From: an uncultured Sphingomonadaceae bacterium
Lineage (GTDB): Bacteria > Pseudomonadota > Alphaproteobacteria > Sphingomonadales > Sphingomonadaceae
Direction of reading: 5' to 3'
Assembly (NCBI GenBank): GCA_938050045.1
Contig: CALLJS010000010.1
Location: 186,001-250,000 of the forward strand
Length of the DNA stretch: 64,000 nucleotides
Part shown: piece after piece, positions 29,009 to 39,405 of the stretch
Layout of the letters: the number at the start of each line of letters is the position of its first letter
How positions within the stretch are numbered: the first letter of the stretch is position 1
The notes under the pieces: model-generated
What the model saw: only the letters and a program-made list of their open reading frames with translations
Databases searched by the model: none
Told to the model about the DNA's origin: nothing
Translations under genes and position numbers: made by a program

Positions 29009-30502
29009 GTGCATAATAGAGTCTATAATTTATTTTTTGGGCCACTCTTGGCGCTCTGCTCTCTTGGCATTACGGCAGATGCGCAAGAAATTACCGAGAA
29101 TGATTTGAGGGCGCATGTCAAAATATTAGCCAGCGATGAATTTGAAGGCAGAGAACCAGGCACTAGAGGTGGCATAAAAACGGTGCATTATCTGGCCCAA
29201 AAATGGTTTGCAGCGGGTTATGTTGGAGGCGCAAAAGATGGTCGTTTTTATCAACCCGTACCCTTGGTCAAAAGACTGCCGCAATCGCACATTGTGACAT
29301 TTAGCAAGAGCAATCTAGCGCAAAATATAACAAGTAGCGAGATTGCTCTAATCGGTAACTTAGCGAAAGAGGAATTTTCCAGCGCAACAATATTTGGCGG
29401 CTATGGTATTAAGGAAGATGGCAGCGCAATCGATAATGTGTCGGGTAAAGCCGTTTTCATTTTGGGGGGCAACCCATCTTTCATAAAAGGCGATGCGGCA
29501 TCGGCGATGGAGCGCAGCGAAAAATTAGCGCAAGCAGGCGCAGTTGCTGTGGTTATCATTTTGAGCGAAGAGTCTGATTGGGGGCGTTTTAGCCGGTTTT
29601 TGACAGCGCGGCCTGTATCTTTGCAAGCCAGAGACAATGATTTGAAAATCAATGGATTAGCCAGTTTTGATTATGGAAAATCATTGGCTGAAGCCGCTAA
29701 AATCAGTTGGAAAGAAATGCTTAAATCTGCCGAAGATGGAAAGTTTAATGGTATGGATTTGGAGCTTTCGTCCAATTGGACTGTTCTGACTTCTGTGCGC
29801 AAATATAATAGCTATAATGTTATTGCAAAATTACCAGGCATCAAGCCTGCTTCAGGTTCTGTATTTCTTATGGGGCATTGGGATCATTTGGGTTATTGCC
29901 GTCCCAAAGGCGAAAAAGACCGTATTTGTAATGGTGCTATTGATAATGCGAGCGGTATGTCGGTATTGATTGAGGTCGCCAAACATTTGGGTAAGAAAAA
30001 ATTTGACCGTGATATTTATTTTGTCGGCACCACCGCTGAAGAGAGCGGCCTATTAGGGGCATATCATTTGGTTGATAATGCACCGGTCGATATTAAAAAA
30101 ATAGCCATTGCGCTCAATGTCGATACCATCGCCATAGCCCCCAAAGGATCAAAAGTGGCTATCATTGGGCGTGGGACTACTGATTTAGATCCTATCGTTG
30201 AGAAAATAGCGGTAGATTTGGGCCGCGAAGTCGAAAGCAGCACCGAGGCCAATGCTTTCATTCGTCGACAGGATGGTTGGGCCTTAGCATCAAGAGGAAT
30301 CCCAGCATTGATGGTGGGTGGTTCATTTGCTGATCTAGATTTATTGGCTCAATTTTTAAGCAGCGATTACCATAGCGTCAGAGATAATTATAGCGAGACT
30401 ATTGAATTGGGCGGCGCTGCCGAAGATGCTGTGTTACATTTGAAATTGGCCGAGCATTTTGCAAATATAAACAGCTATAGTGGAATCAAGGGTAGCGAAT
30501 AA
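29009..30502 (+). CDS. Exported M28-family zinc aminopeptidase with PA domain
   Basis: About 497 residues. GTG at 29009 is preferred because GGAG lies 9 bases upstream and it begins a signal peptide (MHNRVYNLFFGPLLALCSLG, cut near ADAQ); an ATG at 28994 and a farther TTG at 28943 are possible alternatives. The peptidase part has the paired zinc ligands: His/Asp in GHWDHLG and DNASG, Glu in TAEESGLLGAYH (catalytic EE), Asp in LNVDT, and His in SDYHSVRDN. A PA-type insert domain lies between (about 120-250). It probably trims peptides in the periplasm. Confidence 0.9.
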   Translation: MHNRVYNLFFGPLLALCSLGITADAQEITENDLRAHVKILASDEFEGREPGTRGGIKTVHYLAQKWFAAGYVGGAKDGRFYQPVPLVKRLPQSHIVTFSKSNLAQNITSSEIALIGNLAKEEFSSATIFGGYGIKEDGSAIDNVSGKAVFILGGNPSFIKGDAASAMERSEKLAQAGAVAVVIILSEESDWGRFSRFLTARPVSLQARDNDLKINGLASFDYGKSLAEAAKISWKEMLKSAEDGKFNGMDLELSSNWTVLTSVRKYNSYNVIAKLPGIKPASGSVFLMGHWDHLGYCRPKGEKDRICNGAIDNASGMSVLIEVAKHLGKKKFDRDIYFVGTTAEESGLLGAYHLVDNAPVDIKKIAIALNVDTIAIAPKGSKVAIIGRGTTDLDPIVEKIAVDLGREVESSTEANAFIRRQDGWALASRGIPALMVGGSFADLDLLAQFLSSDYHSVRDNYSETIELGGAAEDAVLHLKLAEHFANINSYSGIKGSE

Positions 30503-32017
<1,515 letters not shown>

Positions 32018-32050
32018 TAGAATGAAGCCTCTATATTTTGGCGTTTTCAA

Positions 32051-33256
32051 ATGAGAGCAGCAGCCCGCGTAGAAGCGGCCATAGAGCTATTGGATGCCAT
32101 TATTGCTGCGGCACGGGATAATGGCTCTGCAGCGGATCATTTGGCGAGTGCTTTCTTTAAGGCGCGCCGCTATGCGGGTTCCAAAGATAGGCGCGCTATT
32201 CGTGAATTGGTTTGGAATGCTATTCGGCTCTTTGGTACGCGGCCTGAAACTGCGCGCAGCGCAATCGTTGCTATGGCGGATGACGATCGCGAATTAGCAG
32301 ATTGTTTTGATGGTTCACACTATGGGCCGGCTAAGATTACCGCAGATGAACCGCGCGCAAAAAAAGGACTGATTCCTGAATGGATTGAAGCGCGATTGCC
32401 CGACATTATCGATCAGCAAGAAAAACAAGCTCTATTGGGTAGGGCATCGCTTGATTTACGCATCAATATATCGCGCACAGATAGGGCGGCTATAATGTCG
32501 CTTTTGGATGATGCAGAGATAATAGGTGAGAATGCGATTAGACTAGCTACCAATAGTGCGATTACGCAATTACCGCTCTATAGGGATGGATTGATTGAAA
32601 TCCAAGATTTTGGCAGCCAATTAATCGTCGAAGCTTGCGGCGATGTAAAGGGTAAGAAAATCCTGGATTTATGCGCAGGGGCAGGTGGCAAGACATTATC
32701 ATTATTTGATAAAATAATAAAAGCGCAATCTGGGGAAATTATCGCAACCGATGTCAATCGCGCTCGGCTGTCCAAAATATCAGCACGGCAGGCGCGATTA
32801 ATGGATGTAGCTACTCATCATAATAGTTTGGATGTCATTCGCAAGATTTTGCTCAATCCCGGTAAAGAAATCGATAGCCTCTCAGAATTGAGAGGGAGTT
32901 TTGATATGGTTTTGGTCGATGCGCCTTGCTCGGGAACAGGGACTTGGCGGCGTAATCCCGAAACGCGATGGCGTATGAATGAACAGAGGTTAGAGCAGGT
33001 CAAACGTCAACAAGCCCGTGTTTTAGACATTGCCGAACAAATGACAAAAAAAGGAGGCTTCATTATATTTGCGGTTTGCTCTATCCTAGAAGAGGAAGGG
33101 CCTCATCAAGTCAAAGAATTTCTATCACGATATGAAAGATGGCAAGCGCATAATATTGATATTGATTTTGGACGCAATATTGGGGATGGTAAGATATTAA
33201 CACCGCATCACGATGGTTGTGATGGCTTTTTCTTTGCGAGATTGGAAAAATTGTGA
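32051..33256 (+). CDS. RsmB/NOP-family RNA cytosine-5 methyltransferase
   Basis: A 401-residue SAM-dependent enzyme. It has an N-terminal NusB-like helical region (about 1-130), then the Rossmann domain with LCAGAGGKTLSL (SAM-binding), VDAPCSGTGTWRRNPETRW (motif IV, with the PCSG cysteine) and FAVCSILEEEG (motif VI, nucleophilic cysteine; the usual TCS is VCS here). The fold matches RsmB (16S m5C967), but without comparison the exact target is uncertain. It follows guaB and overlaps an in-frame GTG extension of the TPR gene. Confidence 0.9.
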   Translation: MRAAARVEAAIELLDAIIAAARDNGSAADHLASAFFKARRYAGSKDRRAIRELVWNAIRLFGTRPETARSAIVAMADDDRELADCFDGSHYGPAKITADEPRAKKGLIPEWIEARLPDIIDQQEKQALLGRASLDLRINISRTDRAAIMSLLDDAEIIGENAIRLATNSAITQLPLYRDGLIEIQDFGSQLIVEACGDVKGKKILDLCAGAGGKTLSLFDKIIKAQSGEIIATDVNRARLSKISARQARLMDVATHHNSLDVIRKILLNPGKEIDSLSELRGSFDMVLVDAPCSGTGTWRRNPETRWRMNEQRLEQVKRQQARVLDIAEQMTKKGGFIIFAVCSILEEEGPHQVKEFLSRYERWQAHNIDIDFGRNIGDGKILTPHHDGCDGFFFARLEKL

Positions 33257-33321
33257 TTGATGGTAGGGGTAATATTGGTGCTGATATTACTACTCAAAAC
33301 TTAGGTTATTGGAATTTATTT

Positions 33322-33834
33322 ATGCGCTTTTCACCTCTAGTAATTTCATTATCTCTATTTTTAGCGACCGTATCTAGCGTTGGTTATTCGCATAATCAAG
33401 ATGACCAAATCAGCGCACAAGCACAAGCATTTATGGATAAAGCGGCGCAAGCTGTAGAGGCTGGGCAATGGGATGAAGCGATTGGTTTGTACGAAACAGC
33501 GCTGGCTCTGCACCCGCGTAATCGCAAAGCCTATATAGCCCTAGCCGAGATTGCTACGCAGCAAAACTTGCCAGGCAAAGCCATAACTCTCTATAAAGAA
33601 GTATTAGAAATTAGCCCAAACAACCAAACCGCACTTATAAAACAAGGTCAATTATTTGCACAAAAAGGGGCTATTGAACGCGCTCAAGCCAATTTGACAC
33701 GTTTGAAAATTTTATGCGGTGTGGATTGTGCCAATAATCAAAGCTTGAAAATCGCAATCGCTAAAGCATCCAATAAAGGAGAGATTCTGGCCAGCGAGAT
33801 TAGCATCACGCCAGAATCAGAATCTCAAAATTAA
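33322..33834 (+). CDS. Exported TPR-repeat protein
   Basis: A protein of about 170 residues. The ATG at 33322 gives a clean signal peptide (MRFSPLVISLSLFLATVSS); an upstream GTG at 33253 overlapping the methyltransferase stop would precede it with 23 hydrophilic residues and is less likely. Two to three TPR units follow (AQAVEAGQWDEAIGLYETAL; AYIALAEIATQQNLPGKAITLYKEVL; ALIKQGQLFAQKGAIERAQANL). Two cysteines near the end (LCGVDCAN) could form a disulphide. TPRs mediate protein contacts; the partner is unknown. Confidence 0.8.
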   Translation: MRFSPLVISLSLFLATVSSVGYSHNQDDQISAQAQAFMDKAAQAVEAGQWDEAIGLYETALALHPRNRKAYIALAEIATQQNLPGKAITLYKEVLEISPNNQTALIKQGQLFAQKGAIERAQANLTRLKILCGVDCANNQSLKIAIAKASNKGEILASEISITPESESQN

Positions 33835-33843
33835 TATCTATTA

Positions 33844-34773
33844 TCAAAAACCATAAACCAGCGTTATGCGCGTCAACGTATCTGTGTTTACGGATCCAAG
33901 TGGCGGGCTGCTCTCATATTCAACCAAATATGAAATACGCGCCGACAGGGCATTAGATAATTTTGCTTCTAATGCGGTTTCCGATGATAATGTTGTATTC
34001 GCCGATTCAATATAAGCCGTTGCATTTTCAGTAAACCGCAGATTTTTTGAAAGCTGCTGAGAAAAATCAAGACCCGCCAAACCTGCGAGCGTTGATTGCG
34101 AACCGCCGCCGATGAAATTTGTTTGACGATAGGCTGGGCCAGCTTTTACGGATAATTGTGTTTTTTCTTTATCTATCACTTGATAGCCTACGCCGCCAGA
34201 AGCGGTAAGGCGCGATGAAAACCCTTGAAACCTATCGCGTTCATATTGACCAAGAGCATAAGCATAGAGACGATCATTGATTTTATAATTGGGTTCGATA
34301 GCGGCTAAATATTGCTCTCTGGTTGTCACCCCATTGGTGCGTTGAAAATCAGCAACTGCGCGAAAATTATAGCGCCATTTATTGCCTTCTTTGGTCAATT
34401 TTGCACCCGCAGTTAAGCCTGTATTGCTGCTATTACCAGAGGAGCGAAATGCCCCCAACTCGCCTTGACCTGTCCAATTTTCGAAAAATCCAGCCTGCTT
34501 TAACGCTGCTTGTTTAGATTTTTCTGCTTCGGCCAATTTAATTTTTTGCAGCGCAGTATAATCGCTCTCAATGGCTTCAATCTCTGCCAAATCATCAGGA
34601 TTAGTAGCTTTTGCTAATTTAATTGCGATTTTAACTTCATCATCATTACCGCTAGCTATTGCAGCATCAATGATCGATTTTACAGGGGCAGGCAGAGCCG
34701 CCATCGCTGGAGTGGTTAATAAGATTGCGCATCCGAAGATGGGCAATGATTGGAGGGTGATATTTTTCATCAT
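33844..34773 (-). CDS. DUF481 outer-membrane beta-barrel protein
   Basis: About 309 residues. The start at 34773 (MMKNITLQ) opens a signal peptide ending near PAMAALP; an ATG at 34809 adds a histidine-rich stretch before it and neither has a strong ribosome site. After a helical segment (about 30-85), the DUF481 domain shows alternating beta-strands (GQGELGAFRSSGNSSNTGL; YNFRAVADFQRTNG; RLYAYALGQYERDRFQG) and ends ITLVYGF, a typical outer-membrane terminal phenylalanine. Role unknown; the family is YdiY-like. Confidence 0.88.
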   Translation of the reverse strand: MMKNITLQSLPIFGCAILLTTPAMAALPAPVKSIIDAAIASGNDDEVKIAIKLAKATNPDDLAEIEAIESDYTALQKIKLAEAEKSKQAALKQAGFFENWTGQGELGAFRSSGNSSNTGLTAGAKLTKEGNKWRYNFRAVADFQRTNGVTTREQYLAAIEPNYKINDRLYAYALGQYERDRFQGFSSRLTASGGVGYQVIDKEKTQLSVKAGPAYRQTNFIGGGSQSTLAGLAGLDFSQQLSKNLRFTENATAYIESANTTLSSETALEAKLSNALSARISYLVEYESSPPLGSVNTDTLTRITLVYGF

Positions 34774-34848
34774 GCCAAGATGATTATGATGTAAATGATT
34801 GTTTCGCAATAAGGTAAATATATGTTTTGCAAGATTTTAAACCTCTAT

Positions 34849-35358
34849 TTAGCTATTTGACACCTTCAGTAAGGCAGAAAATTCTTGCGCTAAATTTTGA
34901 TAAATAATACGCTTGAAGGGGACAATGTTGTCCGCCAAATTCTCAATTTTGCTCCATTTCCATTCGCTAAATTCGGGTATTTCTGTATCGATATTTATAT
35001 CAGAATCAGGCCCTAAATAGCGCATTAAATACCAATATTGCCTCTGTCCGCGCCATTTCCCTTTCCATAATTTGCCCAATAATTCTTTGGGTAGGTCATA
35101 AAAATGCTCGTCCTTGCTCTGCGCAATTAATTCTACTGAATCGGCGCAAACACCTGTTTCTTCTTCTAATTCGCGAAAGGCAGCAGCTTGGGCATCTTCG
35201 CCCTCATCAATACCGCCTTGGGGCATTTGCCACGCATCTTTCCATGGGCTGGTGCGATTATCGTTGCGTTTAGCCACAAAAACCTGATTATCGGCATTGA
35301 CCAGCATTATCCCAACGCAAGGCCGATAGGGCAGAGGGTCATATTTTTCATCAATCAT
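34849..35358 (-). CDS. rppH: RNA pyrophosphohydrolase (Nudix)
   Basis: A 169-residue Nudix enzyme that removes pyrophosphate from 5'-triphosphate RNA (and in related enzymes hydrolyses dinucleoside polyphosphates). The start YRPCVGIMLVN and the phrase WQMPQGGIDEGED lead into the Nudix box GGIDEGEDAQAAAFRELEEE followed by TGV, with all metal-binding glutamates. WKGKWRGQRQYWYLMRY is the RppH-type substrate region. Single-gene unit. Confidence 0.93.
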   Translation of the reverse strand: MIDEKYDPLPYRPCVGIMLVNADNQVFVAKRNDNRTSPWKDAWQMPQGGIDEGEDAQAAAFRELEEETGVCADSVELIAQSKDEHFYDLPKELLGKLWKGKWRGQRQYWYLMRYLGPDSDINIDTEIPEFSEWKWSKIENLADNIVPFKRIIYQNLAQEFSALLKVSNS

Positions 35359-35507
35359 GGTTTTTGCTCTATATTTATAATGTTAATGACGATAGCGTAG
35401 TTATAGCATAAATATTGATATTGCTAGGCAACAGATTTTCTAAATTGCATAATGATGGATGCTTTAATAGAGAGGATGCCTAAAAGATTGAATGGGTAGG
35501 AATTTAT

Positions 35508-37370
35508 ATGGCAAGTGCGGCACAAGAAGCAGGCAATGAAGAAGAAGCATTAGACTCTGTTGTCGTTCGTTTTGCCGGGGATAGCGGTGATGGAATGCAG
35601 CTCACTGGCGGACAATTTACGCTCTCTACCGCTTTGGCGGGCAATGATTTGGCTACATTCCCTGATTTTCCAGCAGAAATAAGAGCACCGCAAGGTACAT
35701 TATTTGGCGTTTCAGCGTTCCAGATCAATTTCGGCTCGCGCGCAATTCATACCGCTGGCGATCAGCCCGATGTCCTTGTCGCCATGAATCCAGCGGCGTT
35801 AAAGGTCAATGTTGATAGCCTGAAAGCGGGTGGTTTGATAATCGCGGATAGCGGCGAATTTGGCAAAAGAAACCTCGACAAAGCCAAATATGAAAATAAC
35901 CCGCTCGAAGATGACTCGCTTGCTAAATGGCAATTATTAGCCTTTGATATTTCAGCCCTTACGCTCGAAGCCGTTAAACCTTTTGGGCTAGGCAATAAAG
36001 AAGCATTGCGCTGTAAAAATATGTGGACATTGGGGCTTGCGCTATGGATGTTTGATCGCGATCGTCAGCCGATTGTCGATTGGCTCACCAGTAAATTTGC
36101 TAAGAAACCAGAAATTGCACAGGCCAATATAGCGGCTTTGAACGCAGGCCATGCCTATGGTGAAACGGCCGAGCTTTCTGGCCCTGTTAAGCAAGCGGCT
36201 CTTCCAGCAGCGCCTGCTAATCCTGGTCTATATCGCACCGTTAATGGCGCAGAGGCTCTATCGCTGGGGCTCGTTGCTGGTTCGCAAATGGCCAATTTAC
36301 CGATGTTTTTTGGCGGTTATCCGATAACGCCTGCATCGGCGATTTTGCATCATCTCTCGCGGTTAAAAGAATATGGCGTCACCACTTTTCAGGCCGAAGA
36401 TGAGATTGCGGCGATAGCATCTGCCATTGGCGCAAGCTATGCTGGCACGCTGGGTGTTACCTCTTCATCGGGGCCAGGTATTGCCCTGAAAGGCGAAGCG
36501 ATGGGGCTAGCGATTATGACCGAATTGCCTTTGGTGATTGTCAATTCACAGCGCGGCGGCCCCTCTACGGGGCTTCCAACTAAAACCGAGCAATCGGATC
36601 TTTATCAAGCCGTTTATGGCCGCAATGGTGATGCGCCCATGCCCGTGATTTCAGCGCGTTCGCCATCCGATGCGTTCGAATGCGCGATAGAGGCGGTGCG
36701 CATAGCGACGCAATATATGACACCTGTTATGCTTTTGACCGATGGCTATATTGCCAATGCGGCCGAGCCTTGGCTCGTTCCTGATATGAGTGATTATACA
36801 GAATTTCCTGTCGAGCATATGACGCAGGCGCAAGCGGGCGGGTTTATGCCCTATGGCCGCGATGAAAAATTAGCCCGTCCTTGGGTCAAGCCTGGGACGC
36901 CCGAATTGATGCACCGTATTGGCGGTATCGAAAAAGGTTTGGACACAGGTCATATTGATTATGGTAGCGACAATCATCAGCAAATGACCGATATTCGCCG
37001 CGATAAGGTGCTCGGCGTTGCGAACAGCATCGGCGATCAAGAAGTTGCATTAGGCCAAGCAGGCGGTAAATTGGCGCTGATTGGTTGGGGGTCAACCTAT
37101 GGCCCTATCCACCAAGCGGTGAACCGATGCCGCGAAAAAGGCATGGATGTCAGCCATATTCATTTGCGCTATATTTGGCCTATGCCCAAAAATCTGGGCG
37201 AATTGCTGAAAAGCTATGACCATGTGATTGTGCCTGAAATGAATATGGGGCAGCTTAAAACCCTATTGCGCGATCAATATTTGGTCGATGCCAAGCCTTT
37301 GAATAAGGTTTCAGGCCAGCCCTTTACCATCGCAGAAATTGAAACAGCCATAGCGGAGGCGCTATCATGA
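35508..37370 (+). CDS. korA: 2-oxoglutarate:ferredoxin oxidoreductase, fused gamma-alpha subunit
   Basis: A 620-residue subunit of the thiamine-diphosphate 2-oxoacid:ferredoxin oxidoreductase family. The gamma domain comes first (VRFAGDSGDGMQLTGGQF; DFPAEIRAPQGTLFGVSAFQ; about 15-200), then the alpha domain from about 235 (GNxA-type GSQMANLPMFFGGYPITPAS; SSSGPGIALKGEAMGLA; PLVIVNSQRGGPSTGLPTK). The domain order is that of KorA in two-subunit enzymes. The stop overlaps korB by four bases. No ferredoxin gene is adjacent. The reaction is reversible and oxygen-tolerant KorAB forms are known. Confidence 0.93.
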   Translation: MASAAQEAGNEEEALDSVVVRFAGDSGDGMQLTGGQFTLSTALAGNDLATFPDFPAEIRAPQGTLFGVSAFQINFGSRAIHTAGDQPDVLVAMNPAALKVNVDSLKAGGLIIADSGEFGKRNLDKAKYENNPLEDDSLAKWQLLAFDISALTLEAVKPFGLGNKEALRCKNMWTLGLALWMFDRDRQPIVDWLTSKFAKKPEIAQANIAALNAGHAYGETAELSGPVKQAALPAAPANPGLYRTVNGAEALSLGLVAGSQMANLPMFFGGYPITPASAILHHLSRLKEYGVTTFQAEDEIAAIASAIGASYAGTLGVTSSSGPGIALKGEAMGLAIMTELPLVIVNSQRGGPSTGLPTKTEQSDLYQAVYGRNGDAPMPVISARSPSDAFECAIEAVRIATQYMTPVMLLTDGYIANAAEPWLVPDMSDYTEFPVEHMTQAQAGGFMPYGRDEKLARPWVKPGTPELMHRIGGIEKGLDTGHIDYGSDNHQQMTDIRRDKVLGVANSIGDQEVALGQAGGKLALIGWGSTYGPIHQAVNRCREKGMDVSHIHLRYIWPMPKNLGELLKSYDHVIVPEMNMGQLKTLLRDQYLVDAKPLNKVSGQPFTIAEIETAIAEALS

Positions 37371-38398
37371 ATGAGATTAGCAAAATCGAAACAACGCTAA
37401 AAGATTGGGAAACCGACCAAGAAGTGCGCTGGTGTCCAGGGTGCGGTGATTATGCGATCCTAAAAGCTGTGCAGCGTACTATGCCGATGATTGGCGGCAG
37501 TCCTGCCAATACGGTATTTGTGTCGGGCATTGGTTGTTCGAGCCGCTTTCCCTATTATATGGAAACTTATGGTTTTCACACCATTCACGGCCGCGCTCCC
37601 GCCGTTGCAACGGGCGTAAAGCTTGCCAATCCTGAATTGGACGTTTGGATAATCACGGGCGATGGCGATGCGCTCTCGATTGGCGGCAATCACACAATGC
37701 ATGTGCTGCGCCGTAACCTAAATTGCCAGATCATGCTGTTTAACAATGAGATTTATGGCCTGACAAAGGGGCAATATTCGCCAACATCGCGCGAAGGCAC
37801 TAACAGCCCATCAACGCCCTATGGTAGCGTCGATCATCCTGCTAGCCCGTGTGCATTTGCATTGGGATCGGGCGCACGATTTGTTGCGCGCGGGATCGAT
37901 ATTAATAAGAATTTACCTGATGTTTTGATGGCTGCTCATGCGCACAAAGGCGCAGCATTTATTGAAATTTTTCAAAATTGTATCGTTTATAATAAAGATG
38001 TTTTCGAGGATTTTGCTGCTAAGAAAACCGCCGCTGCAACGCAGCTATGGCTTGCTAATGGTGAGCCTATGCTGTTTGAAAAAGGTGCAAAGGGTATCGC
38101 ATTAGACCAAGACAAAATGGCCTTAAAGGTCGTGGATGTGGTCGATGGCGATTGGCAAGCCGCTGGCGTTTTGCGGCATGACGTCACCAATCGTAGCACC
38201 GCGCATATGTTAGTGGAATTGCAATTTGGCGCATTTCCTATGCCGCTCGGTGTTATTTATGATGATCCAAAGCCAACCTTTGAAACTGCTGTTGTCGCGC
38301 AAAATGAAGCCATCGCCGCGAATAAAAAGCCTGATTTGCAAGCTTTGGTGAGCAAAGGTCAAACTTGGACAGTGACCGAGGATGGCCCCGATTTGTAA
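37367..38398 (+). CDS. korB: 2-oxoglutarate:ferredoxin oxidoreductase, beta subunit
   Basis: A 343-residue catalytic partner of korA. Cysteines for one [4Fe-4S] cluster are visible in RWCPGCGDY (Cys23, Cys26), GIGCSSRFP (Cys57) and FQNCIVYN. The ThDP/Mg site is GDGDALSIGGNH followed by NNEIYGLTKGQ, and the KGQYSPTS tail favours 2-oxoglutarate or pyruvate enzymes of this class. The specificity call rests on this pattern and is not absolute. It gives the cell a ferredoxin-linked bypass of 2-oxoglutarate dehydrogenase. Confidence 0.93.
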   Translation: MNEISKIETTLKDWETDQEVRWCPGCGDYAILKAVQRTMPMIGGSPANTVFVSGIGCSSRFPYYMETYGFHTIHGRAPAVATGVKLANPELDVWIITGDGDALSIGGNHTMHVLRRNLNCQIMLFNNEIYGLTKGQYSPTSREGTNSPSTPYGSVDHPASPCAFALGSGARFVARGIDINKNLPDVLMAAHAHKGAAFIEIFQNCIVYNKDVFEDFAAKKTAAATQLWLANGEPMLFEKGAKGIALDQDKMALKVVDVVDGDWQAAGVLRHDVTNRSTAHMLVELQFGAFPMPLGVIYDDPKPTFETAVVAQNEAIAANKKPDLQALVSKGQTWTVTEDGPDL

Positions 38399-38412
38399 TG
38401 GTTCTATCTTAA

Positions 38413-39405
38413 ATGGATAATTTAACGCATAGCCTAGCGGGTGCTGTCTTGGGGCAAATGGGCCTTAAGAAGAAAACTGGCCTTGCCATGCCCACGCTTA
38501 TCATTGCGGCTAACTTGCCCGATATAGACGCGATTGCGGTGCTATTTGGCGGGCATAGCCATTTGGCGATACGGCGCGGTATCACGCATGGGCCAATCGC
38601 TATGGTGGTATTGCCAATCATTTTATGGGCGATAATGATAGGATTCGATGTTTGGCAGGTAAAGCGCGGTAAACGTCCTGAAGACCGTTTGCCAATAAAT
38701 CGCAAATGGCTGCTCACCTTGGCATTTATCGGTACATTGAGCCATCCTGCATTAGATTTGCTCAACAGCTATGGCGTACGTTTTTTAGAGCCATTTTCTT
38801 CTCGCTGGTTTTATGGTGATACTATGTTCATCATAGATTTATGGATATGGATTGCGCTAATCCTTGGGCTGTTCCTCTCATTGCGGCGCGAGAAAAAAGC
38901 GCACATACGCTATTACCGTCCTGCTATGCTCTCTTGCGCTGCGGTTCTTAGCTACATCAACGTCAATATGATGATTAGCGTGCATGCCGTCTCTAGGGCA
39001 GATTATGAAATTAGCCAATCGATCGATAGGCATCAGATAAAGCAAATTGTTGCGAATCCCGTACCCTTTGCTTTTTGGCATAGGGATATAATATTGGGCG
39101 GGCCTAATGATTATTATCAAGCCAGCTATTCGCTATTTGATGAGGGCCGTGTTTTGGATGATAGCACTCCTATCGAGGTTTCAAAACATGCGCCGCCTGT
39201 GCTAAATTTACAGCAATTACGCAAAGATAATCCCGATTTGGATGCTTTTCTCTTTTGGTCGCGCATGCCCTATCATGGCGTGGTGCGAGAGGGCGATGCG
39301 AGCTATGCTGTGGTTGGCGATGCGCGATTTACGCATCCTTTGGTGGGGGATCGTTTTAGGGTTAAGGTGAAGCTTGCCAAAGATGTGCAATTTGTATCCC
39401 AATGA
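38413..39405 (+). CDS. YdjM-type membrane-bound metal-dependent hydrolase (DUF457)
   Basis: A 330-residue inner-membrane protein. It starts MDNLTHSLAGAVLGQMGLKK, the family's His-containing beginning, then AANLPDIDAI and RRGITHGPIAM, which carry the conserved His/Asp residues of the family. About five hydrophobic helices lie in residues 30-200; a soluble C-terminal part follows. E. coli YdjM is SOS-induced; no LexA box is seen here. The stop overlaps the photolyase start by four bases (ATGA). Confidence 0.85.
   Translation: MDNLTHSLAGAVLGQMGLKKKTGLAMPTLIIAANLPDIDAIAVLFGGHSHLAIRRGITHGPIAMVVLPIILWAIMIGFDVWQVKRGKRPEDRLPINRKWLLTLAFIGTLSHPALDLLNSYGVRFLEPFSSRWFYGDTMFIIDLWIWIALILGLFLSLRREKKAHIRYYRPAMLSCAAVLSYINVNMMISVHAVSRADYEISQSIDRHQIKQIVANPVPFAFWHRDIILGGPNDYYQASYSLFDEGRVLDDSTPIEVSKHAPPVLNLQQLRKDNPDLDAFLFWSRMPYHGVVREGDASYAVVGDARFTHPLVGDRFRVKVKLAKDVQFVSQ

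Noticed and set aside
38380-38412. LexA box before the YdjM-type/photolyase pair
   Set aside because: A single GTTC is present but no second half seven bases on.
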